64,000 nt of DNA from JAFEDN01 sp963818985 (lineage in GTDB: Bacteria; Pseudomonadota; Gammaproteobacteria; Coxiellales; Coxiellaceae): assembly GCA_963818985.1 (NCBI GenBank), contig CAWFUJ010000004.1:124001-188000 (forward strand), given 5' to 3'. Every line of letters starts with the position of its first letter. The stretch's first letter is position 1. The notes beneath the pieces are model-generated. The model was not told the origin of the DNA. It made no database searches and worked only from the letters and a program-made list of their open reading frames with translations. The position numbers and the translations under genes are program-made. Positions 57,921 through 64,000 of the stretch are shown one piece after another.

Positions 57921-59738
57921 ATGAGATATAAAAAATTAATAAGTGCTATTCATCTTAACAGGCTTGATCAATTAACCTCTATTCTCGATTCCAAAGACAT
58001 TGAAGTTGAAGACAGTGAAAAACAACAACAAAATATCAAAGCACTTAAAATAGCGGCGCTAATGGAAAATTGGCCAGCCGTATTACTATTACTGCAGATG
58101 ATAACGATTGAACTTGATGACTACAGTTTAAAGAATCTGGCAAAATTTAAAGATCAGATCATTAGTAGTAAAAACTTGCAACTCACATCCATAGATACAT
58201 CCTATTTACAATCATCATTAACAAAATCCACTAATTTAGGCCGATTAGCTCATTACCAACGTGGATTCAAATCTCCTACTTTAAAAAGTGGAGCGCTTGG
58301 CAAAATACAATTAGAATTAACCGCAAGATTAAAATCTTCTAGGCAAACAGATCCACGTCTTGCCACAATCGAGCAATTAAGTTTACTCGCCGAAATAGAT
58401 CAGCTCACTCGCGCTCCTGAAGCAAAGCAAGATGCTAATCGATTTAAAAAAGAATTACATGAATGGCTTAAAAAGCCTAATACCAAAGAAAAAAAATTAA
58501 TTTATTTATTGCTAGACACTTTTCTTATCCTGTCTAATAAAGGTCACCCCGCTTTAAGCACTAAAAGGCATAAATATATAGGTACTTTAATTAAGACTAA
58601 ATTACATTTTCGATCCCCAAAAATTTCGATTTCACAAGAGGGTGTATATCGAATAAAGCATGGCATCCACATCGGTAATACTTCATCCATACTACCGGTC
58701 TTTGGGCATGAAGTCGGTCATCATGTTTTACAATTAATGAATAACTCACTAAATCCGCAGCCTGAGGCTGAATGGAAAAATTTGGTAAAATTAATTAGAG
58801 ATGATTTTAAAAAAGCGATGAAAAAGTCTAAATTGCCAAAAAAGTACCAAGTTATTAATTATTTTGATTTGTATGATTCCAAAGAACACGTGATTGAACT
58901 GCCTTCACATTTAATAGAATTTTTAATTGAAAATAATTCGATGCCAGATGATGTGAATATATTATCTCCAGAAACAATAGCTGAGATTCGCAGGTTACTT
59001 AATTTATTTTTTGCAGATCTTGCTGAATTTAAACAAAAATTGGAAACAGAAACAGATGAAAAAATCAAGGCACCAAGCAAATTAGAGTTGTACAATTATT
59101 TTCTGAATGATGATTATAAACAATTTTTCGGTTTTTTCGATCCTAAACATCAACGCCCTGTTAATTTATATCCGTTGCACTTGGTCGATTTGCCGTCATT
59201 TCAACAATTCGAAAAACAAGGATTTTCAATATTTACCGCTGATAAATTTGGTACTACTCCTATTGAATCCGCTTTTAAGGCACGGCGCTTTGAAGTAGTG
59301 GTTTATTTACTAGAAAAATATTTAAGCTTTCGCATGCTGTTACCTGATTCAATAAATATTAATCAACCTGATGAGCTAGGACAAACTTTGTTATTTCACG
59401 CGATTCGCCTTAAGAAAAGCCGTGAATTTATTCGTCAATTGATTGACGAGTATAAGGCGGATGTGAATATAAAGGATCGCTATCATCATTCAGTATTATA
59501 TTATGCAATTTCAGAAAAATTACCTGTAGACACGACTACTTTAATCTATGAAAAAGTCTTTGAAAGAGGCGGCAATACTAAGCAATACTTCAATAAATTT
59601 TTAACAACTTATGAAAATACAGTAATTGGTTCACCTGCTACCGGGGAAAATTACGATTACAACAAATACGCGGATTATGATGGCTCTCCTGAAGAACTTG
59701 TAGAGAATTCCGGTTTGGGAAGAAACCTAAGTATTTAG
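57921..59738 (+). CDS. HExxH metallopeptidase-like protein with ankyrin repeats, candidate effector (paralogue B)
   Basis: 605 residues, head-to-head with paralogue A. The N-terminal module occurs once (ALKIAALMENWPAVLLLLQM, DQIISSKNLQLTSIDTSYLQ, NLGRLAHYQRGF). The zincin motif FGHEVGHHVLQLMNNSLNPQP gives H263, E264 and H267, with E326 in EHVIELPSHLIEFL as probable third ligand; NPQP after the motif is shared with A. The C-terminal half has ankyrin-type units (FGTTPIESAFKARRFEVVVYLLEKY; LGQTLLFHAIRLKKSREFIRQLIDEY; HHSVLYYAISEKL). No signal peptide. AAGGG precedes the ATG. Target unknown; a host-directed protease is inferred. Confidence 0.8.
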   Translation: MRYKKLISAIHLNRLDQLTSILDSKDIEVEDSEKQQQNIKALKIAALMENWPAVLLLLQMITIELDDYSLKNLAKFKDQIISSKNLQLTSIDTSYLQSSLTKSTNLGRLAHYQRGFKSPTLKSGALGKIQLELTARLKSSRQTDPRLATIEQLSLLAEIDQLTRAPEAKQDANRFKKELHEWLKKPNTKEKKLIYLLLDTFLILSNKGHPALSTKRHKYIGTLIKTKLHFRSPKISISQEGVYRIKHGIHIGNTSSILPVFGHEVGHHVLQLMNNSLNPQPEAEWKNLVKLIRDDFKKAMKKSKLPKKYQVINYFDLYDSKEHVIELPSHLIEFLIENNSMPDDVNILSPETIAEIRRLLNLFFADLAEFKQKLETETDEKIKAPSKLELYNYFLNDDYKQFFGFFDPKHQRPVNLYPLHLVDLPSFQQFEKQGFSIFTADKFGTTPIESAFKARRFEVVVYLLEKYLSFRMLLPDSININQPDELGQTLLFHAIRLKKSREFIRQLIDEYKADVNIKDRYHHSVLYYAISEKLPVDTTTLIYEKVFERGGNTKQYFNKFLTTYENTVIGSPATGENYDYNKYADYDGSPEELVENSGLGRNLSI

Positions 59739-59748
59739 ATTAATTAGA

Positions 59749-60696
59749 TTAATCAGAAAACATCGAGCTGACCGATTCTTTATGGTCGATTCTGGAAATG
59801 GTTTCTGCAATCAGACGGCTTAAAGAAACCTGGCGAATTTTGGGATGGCGTAATGCGGCTTCTGATAATGGAATCGTATCGCCTACCACCAACTCTTCCA
59901 AAACCGAAGCATTGAGATTATCTAGGGCTTTTCCAGATAAAACCGGATGAGTGCAATAAGCGCTCACTGAACTTGCACCGGCTTCTTTAAGCGCAACGGC
60001 CGCGGTGCACAAGGTTCCGGCGGTATCCACTAAATCATCGACGATCACGCAATGACGATCACGGACAACGCCAATCACATTCAATACTTGAGTTTGGTTA
60101 GGCGCCGGCCGGCGCTTATCGATAATGGCTAACTCAGTATCATTGAGTTGCTTGGCAATAGCGCGTGCGCGCACAACTCCGCCAACATCGGGTGATACCA
60201 CGGTGAGGTTACGGTGCTTGTTAGTTAGGTAATCGCCTTCCATTAATTCTCGGCTTGAATAAATATTGTCAACTGGCATATAAAAAAAACCTTGAATTTG
60301 ATCAGCGTGTAAATCAACGGTAATCACTCTAGAAATTCCGACTGAGGCCAGCATATCCGCCACCACTTTGGCAGAGATGGGTACCCGGGAAGAACGTACG
60401 CGCCGGTCTTGACGCGAATAACCAAAATAAGGCATGACAGCTACAATTTTATCAGCAGAAGCGCGGCGAAAAGCATCAGCCATTAACATTAATTCCATGA
60501 GGTTGTCATTGACGGGGGCTGATGATGATTGCAATATAAAAACATCGCGGCCACGCACATTTTCCAAAATTTCTATTTGAATTTCACCGTCGCTAAAACG
60601 ACCGACATGGATTCGTCCTAATGGTTTATTGAGGTGTGCACTAACCTTTTTGGCGAGCTGCGGATTAGCATTTCCAGTGAATATCTTTAAGTCCAC
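59749..60696 (-). CDS. prs: Ribose-phosphate pyrophosphokinase
   Basis: 315 residues. Makes PRPP for nucleotides, histidine and tryptophan. KIFTGNANPQLAKKVSAHL, GRFSDGEIQIEILENVRGRDVFILQSS, SRQDRRVRSSRVPISAKVVADML (ATP loop), VDLHADQIQGFF and CVIVDDLVDTAGT, the PRPP-binding loop, are all intact. Ancestral neighbours are rplY-pth-ychF, now separated by two inserted effector-like genes. Confidence 0.97.
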   Translation of the reverse strand: MDLKIFTGNANPQLAKKVSAHLNKPLGRIHVGRFSDGEIQIEILENVRGRDVFILQSSSAPVNDNLMELMLMADAFRRASADKIVAVMPYFGYSRQDRRVRSSRVPISAKVVADMLASVGISRVITVDLHADQIQGFFYMPVDNIYSSRELMEGDYLTNKHRNLTVVSPDVGGVVRARAIAKQLNDTELAIIDKRRPAPNQTQVLNVIGVVRDRHCVIVDDLVDTAGTLCTAAVALKEAGASSVSAYCTHPVLSGKALDNLNASVLEELVVGDTIPLSEAALRHPKIRQVSLSRLIAETISRIDHKESVSSMFSD

Positions 60697-60741
60697 AATT
60701 TATTCCTAAGTTTAGATGCCGCGTTTTGAATGGGGCTCTTT

Positions 60742-60916
60742 GTAATAGCTCAGTGGGTATAACTTGATGAACGCAGAATTGACAATTTTGCCCTAGGTTG
60801 AACGAAAAAATGGCCGAGCATGGGGAGCAAACTCAGGTATGTGAGCATTGCGAGGGCATTTTTTCGTTCAACCTAGGGCAAAAGTGGCAATTCCCATCCA
60901 CGAAGTGAGCTATTAC
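60742..60916. mobile_element. MITE copy B, 175 bp
   Basis: Perfect 11-bp ends GTAATAGCTCA / TGAGCTATTAC. GGCTCTTT before and GGCTCTGT after match at 7 of 8 positions, a probable target duplication. The inner palindrome has arms containing GGTTGAACGAAAAAAT and the core CTCGCAATGCTCACATAC, shared with copy A. It lies upstream of prs, next to tRNA-Gln. Confidence 0.82.
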
Positions 60917-60932
60917 GGCTCTGTCACATTTG

Positions 60933-61004
60933 CTGGGGTGCTAGGATTCGAACCTAGGAATGCCGAGATCAAAACCCGGTGCCTTACCGCTTGGCGACAC
61001 CCCA
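60933..61004 (-). tRNA. tRNA-Gln (anticodon UUG)
   Basis: 72 nt. TGGGGTG pairs with CACCCCA, anticodon loop TTTTGAT reads TTG, T-arm CCTAGGTTCGAATCCTAG, closely similar to E. coli tRNA-Gln(UUG). CCA is not encoded. It lies next to prs as in relatives. Confidence 0.94.
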
Positions 61005-61202
61005 GTGACTAAGCAAGCATTTTGCTTGTTTAACCCAACTGCTGTCAAGGCTTAGACAATAAGTTACTTTTCGGTTGATTTGTCATTTATTTAGGACTTA
61101 AAACTTGCGTTTGAGAAAAAACTAAGATAACATGCGTACATTAAATGGATAGTTAAATCAAAAAAAACATGGATAGATCAAAATCAATAACAGGAGAAAG
61201 TA

Positions 61203-61925
61203 ATGAATTATTTTTACTAAATCTACTCTTTTAATGGTTGGCGCTGGATTTTTAATGACCCCCGCATTTGCTGCCAACGTTAGTAGCAAAACAGTGTTTA
61301 TATCTCTGGTGATGCCGGTTTTGGTTTACTTGCAACTCCAGATGGAAACTTACTATCCCGACGGTAGATGAGGTGACTAAAGCAGTTATTCAAGCGGCTT
61401 TCGCTGGCGGTGTTAATATTGGATTTACATCCATGCGCTAAACCAAAATGTGTTAGTTGGGTGCTGAATTTGGATACGATTATAATGGTCAATCTAAGTA
61501 TAACAAACCTTGAATACGGGGTTAAGTCTGACTTTAATGCCAAATTAAGTTCCCAAGATCTACATTTATTAGCAACTGGCACCTATTTATTTAACAATGG
61601 CTTTAATGTATTTGTTAAAGGCGGGTGCTGCTCGTGTTAATCAAAAAATCAGTCTTTCAGGTAATGCACTCGATGGCATTGACACAGCTACCGTTGAAGT
61701 TCGGATGCGCAAGCGTAGTCAATACCGTTAATGGTTACAAGCCAATGGCTGCTGCTGGCGTTGGTTATCAATACAAATTAGCTAACTTCTTACGTGCAAT
61801 ACTCACATATCTTTGCCACCGATGGCACTGATGGTTTTAAGGATTGACCGATTCTAACGGCAATCAAAAAATTGCCAGCAGTCGATACCATCAAAGCAGG
61901 TGTAGCGCTTAACTTCGCGCTGTAG
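61203..61925 (+). pseudogene. Outer-membrane beta-barrel protein, broken by several indels
   Basis: Pieces of one small barrel protein (about 235 residues if repaired) are spread over all three frames. Signal peptide: an extra T after codon 4 separates MNYF from TKSTLLMVGAGFLMTPAFAA. Later pieces: ISGDAGFGLLATPDG, NVLVGAEFGYDYNGQSKYN, LEYGVKSDFNAKLSSQDLHLLATGTYL, FNNGFNVFVKGGAARVNQKI, AAAGVGYQYKLANFLRAY and the final TIKAGVALNFAL with terminal Leu after TM beta-strand. At least six indels are needed. It resembles opacity/OmpA-like 8-stranded barrels of Legionellales. Either a pseudogene or error-rich sequence. Confidence 0.75.
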
Positions 61926-62083
61926 GCTAAAAAACCATCGTATCGCCTTCCCTTTTTGGGAAGGCGGTCACGATCTCACTAAAGTCATGTTATCCCAGAA
62001 GATTGATTAAACGTTAACATGAATACTTACATTTTAATCATTTTCAGCCTAGAATCGATCGGTATAAGCCTACTTCTTAAATA

Positions 62084-62703
62084 CTAGGATTTATGTAATT
62101 GCCATTGTTTAACCACAATTTCGCAGATATTCTAGCTTGATTTAGTTGAATCACTTGTGGCAAATCCACTCCTTGAACGGTCTTATAATCTGAAAATTGC
62201 AAACGCCATCCTTGTTGTTGAAAGCATGGCTAAATGACCATAGGAATCATATTTGCTAGCTTGGCTGGGCCTGGAGCTGGCAATCCTCGCGCCCAATACC
62301 ATAACGAAGGGATTGGTAAAGTCCAGCCTAATTGTCTCTGCATTAATTCTTCTGCTGTTGTAGCGCTGATAGGCGCTTCATTGCCACGTTGTAAAGTCAC
62401 TTTATTAGGTTGACCGATGATCACCACCGAACCGATATTTAAACTGCCCGATAAGTTGATGTCGATAAGTATTTGCTCCCATTTGCTGCCATTCATAACG
62501 CATAATCATTGCCGAACTTGCCCGGCTGTTGAACGCTTAATGCGCCTGAAGCATTCCAGGAAGTGACTTGGTTAGTTGTTCTTGGCGTTCCCAGGTGTTT
62601 CATTTTTATAGGTCGCATTGGGTTGAGTGGGCACCGATAAACTGGTACAACCAGTTAATATCGTACTACCCAATAGCGCACTCATGATTGCTATCCGTTT
62701 CAT
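62084..62703 (-). pseudogene. lolB: LolB, outer-membrane lipoprotein receptor, multiply frameshifted
   Basis: The beginning MKRIAIMSALLGSTILTGC is a good lipoprotein signal. It then stops after 43 codons. Further pieces in other frames: VTSWNASGALSVQQPGK, MRYEWQQMGAN, LSGSLNIGSVVIIGQPNKVTL and EELMQRQLGWTLPIPSLWYW, where ARGLPAPGP is the LolB hallmark, then WRLQFSDYKTVQGVDLP and VVKQWQLHKS at the end. Four or more indels are required. LolB is usually essential and lies divergent from hemA, as here; therefore sequence errors are as likely as loss. Confidence 0.8.
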
Positions 62704-62780
62704 ATCCTCTCCTTGTTAAAAATGCAGTCATTAGATTATACTACTTTGCAGCAAATCCCAAGTAAAAGGAATATTAAAAC

Positions 62781-63994
62781 ATGCCTTTATTTAGCTGCGA
62801 ATCAGTTACCAATCGACATCCATTGATATCCGTGAGCGGTTTACGGTAAACAATCATCAAGCAACTGGGTTACTCAATGAGTTATGCCGTTTAGAAGCGG
62901 TGAATGAAGCGGTTTTATTATCAACCTGCAACCGTACTGAAATTTATATGGCCGGAGAAAGCCCGCAGGCCTTGCAACAATGGTTTGGTCAACCTTGCTA
63001 TACTCATCAAGATCTCGACACAGTCCGCCATTTACTGCGAGTGAGCAGCGGCTTAGATTCCATGGTGTTAGGCGAGCCACAAATTTTCGGCCAATTGAAA
63101 CAAGCCTACCGTATTGCTTGTGAGGCTGGGACCGTTGGCCAACAGCTATGGACATTTGTTTGCCTCAACCTTTGCCAGCAGCAAACAAATCCGTCATCAA
63201 ACGCAAATCAGCGCCAACCCGTGTCGATGGCTTACGCCACCTTGCAATTGGCTAAGCGTATTTTTACCCATTTACCCAATTGCTGCGTATTATTGATCGG
63301 CGCGGGTGAATTGATGGAGTTAATGGTGACTCATTTATCACAGCAAGGGGTTCAACAATTGATCGTGGCCAATCGCACCACCAGCAAAGCAGCTTCATTA
63401 GCTGGACAGCAAGGCCAGGCCATTCGCATAGGTGAAATCCCTTCCTATTTAAATCAAGTGGATATCGTTATCAGCGCCACTGCCAGCCAACTTCCTATTA
63501 TCGGTAAAGGCTTAGTTGAAAGGACCTTAAAAATGAGAAAACGTCGGCCCATATTGATGGTTGATTTGGCGGTGCCGCGTGATATTGAACCAGAAGTAGG
63601 TCAGTTAACTGACGTTTACTTATATAATGTTGACGATTTGCAAGCCATTATTGACGTCAATCTAAAAAACCGTCAACAAGCTGCAAAGCAAGCTGAAGCG
63701 TTGGTCGAATTGCAAGCAGCACATTATATGCGTCAATTGCATATTTTAACCATCAGTGATATCATTAGTGAATTTCGATATCAGGCGGAACAACATCGAG
63801 ATCAAAGTGTGCAAAGAGCCTTGCAAGATTTACATCAGGGCAAAGATCCAGAATTAATTATCAGTCAATTAGGTCGGCAATTAACCAATAAAATATTCCA
63901 CCAACCGACCATTAAATTGCGGCAAGCTGCTTATCAACAACATACGGGTGTGCTAATGTTCGCCAAAGAATTATTAACCTCATCAGATGGGTAA
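62781..63994 (+). CDS. hemA: Glutamyl-tRNA reductase, with indels near the 5' end
   Basis: First enzyme of tetrapyrrole synthesis from glutamyl-tRNA. From ATG 62781 the frame reads MPLFSCE and stops soon; one missing G near 62799 (CG[G]AATC) would restore SC-GIS-YQSTSIDIRERFTV. Then come LLSTCNRTEIYMAGE with the catalytic Cys, SGLDSMVLGEPQIFGQLKQAY, VLLIGAGELMELM (NADPH) and VDLAVPRDIEPEV. Between ~63148 and ~63223 an extra A and a missing G shift the frame for 25 codons; the repaired phrase is HLFASTFASSKQIRHQTQIS, which holds the conserved VRTET-like region. About 404 residues when repaired. All three indels may be sequencing errors. Confidence 0.85.
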
Positions 63995-64000
63995 ATGAAA

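Noticed and set aside
61410..61831. Short frames in the 61.3-61.9 kb region as separate genes
   Set aside because: They are fragments of a single broken barrel-protein gene read in different frames.
62230..62496. 88-codon frame as an independent small protein
   Set aside because: It contains the LolB hallmark phrase and is the middle part of the frameshifted lolB.

Overview
The window reads as the chromosome of an AT-rich, host-associated gammaproteobacterium of the order Legionellales (Coxiella/Legionella relatives); I cannot name the species. The evidence is the gammaproteobacterial gene order (tolA-tolB-pal-cpoB-queE-queC, efp-epmA, zapA-ssrS-fau, rplM-rpsI-sspA-sspB, rplY-pth-ychF near prs and hemA), set beside several large orphan proteins. 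Four of these carry the same promoter architecture: two CTTAA-type half-sites 11 nt apart, with the second starting 16 nt before the -10. This resembles the PmrA box that controls Dot/Icm type IV secretion genes in Legionella and Coxiella.

Layout. 1-7 kb: queC (partial), a frameshifted queE, cpoB, pal, a small lipoprotein, tolB, tolA and priA on the minus strand; tolQR are not upstream of tolA. 7-11.8 kb: a secreted protein framed by inverted repeats, a DUF1704/MATCAP-like metallopeptidase, and efp-epmA with a TraB/TIKI-like gene. 11.8-24.7 kb: psd, a fused HicA-HicB remnant coupled to cca, a RelBE-type toxin-antitoxin pair, a PTPS-family gene, a MidA-type methyltransferase, an amine oxidase, a GNAT, a pteridine reductase, folB, dksA, lptM-dapF, an esterase, a 3-methyladenine glycosylase, fau, 6S RNA, zapA and a ZapB-like gene. 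24.8-36.7 kb: glmS, a J-domain protein, polA (proofreading residues replaced), an APC permease, an ABC importer whose permease is split by a frameshift at an A7 run, an orphan BrnA and a hydrolase. 36.7-43.8 kb: an LPD7-like protein, a 1839-residue Ala-rich repetitive protein and an HU protein with a histone-H1-like tail. 44-54 kb: rplM-rpsI, tRNA-Gln, sspAB, a PAP2-type membrane protein, pilW, an MBL hydrolase, tRNA-Met, an ATP-grasp-like protein, an MFS efflux pump, a GNAT and ychF. 54-64 kb: pth-rplY, two head-to-head paralogous HExxH/ankyrin proteins inserted between rplY and prs, tRNA-Gln, then a stretch dense with indels (an outer membrane beta-barrel gene, lolB and hemA).

Mobile palindromes are a second theme. 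A MITE of about 175 bp, with 11-bp terminal repeats and 8-bp target duplications, occurs twice; one copy landed on the polA start codon. There are also six copies of a CCCTCTCCC palindrome, three of a TCCCGCGG palindrome, a 176-bp element with 28-bp inverted ends, and an 80-bp repeat flanking pth-rplY in inverted orientation.

How the genes connect: Tol-Pal and LptM serve the envelope; queE/queC belong to queuosine synthesis and folB/fau/the pteridine reductase to folate; efp/epmA, cca, rplM, rpsI, rplY, pth and 6S RNA serve translation and transcription control. The four genes with PmrA-like boxes are the best candidates for secreted effectors. Everything was read by eye, so family calls without strong motifs are marked as tentative.
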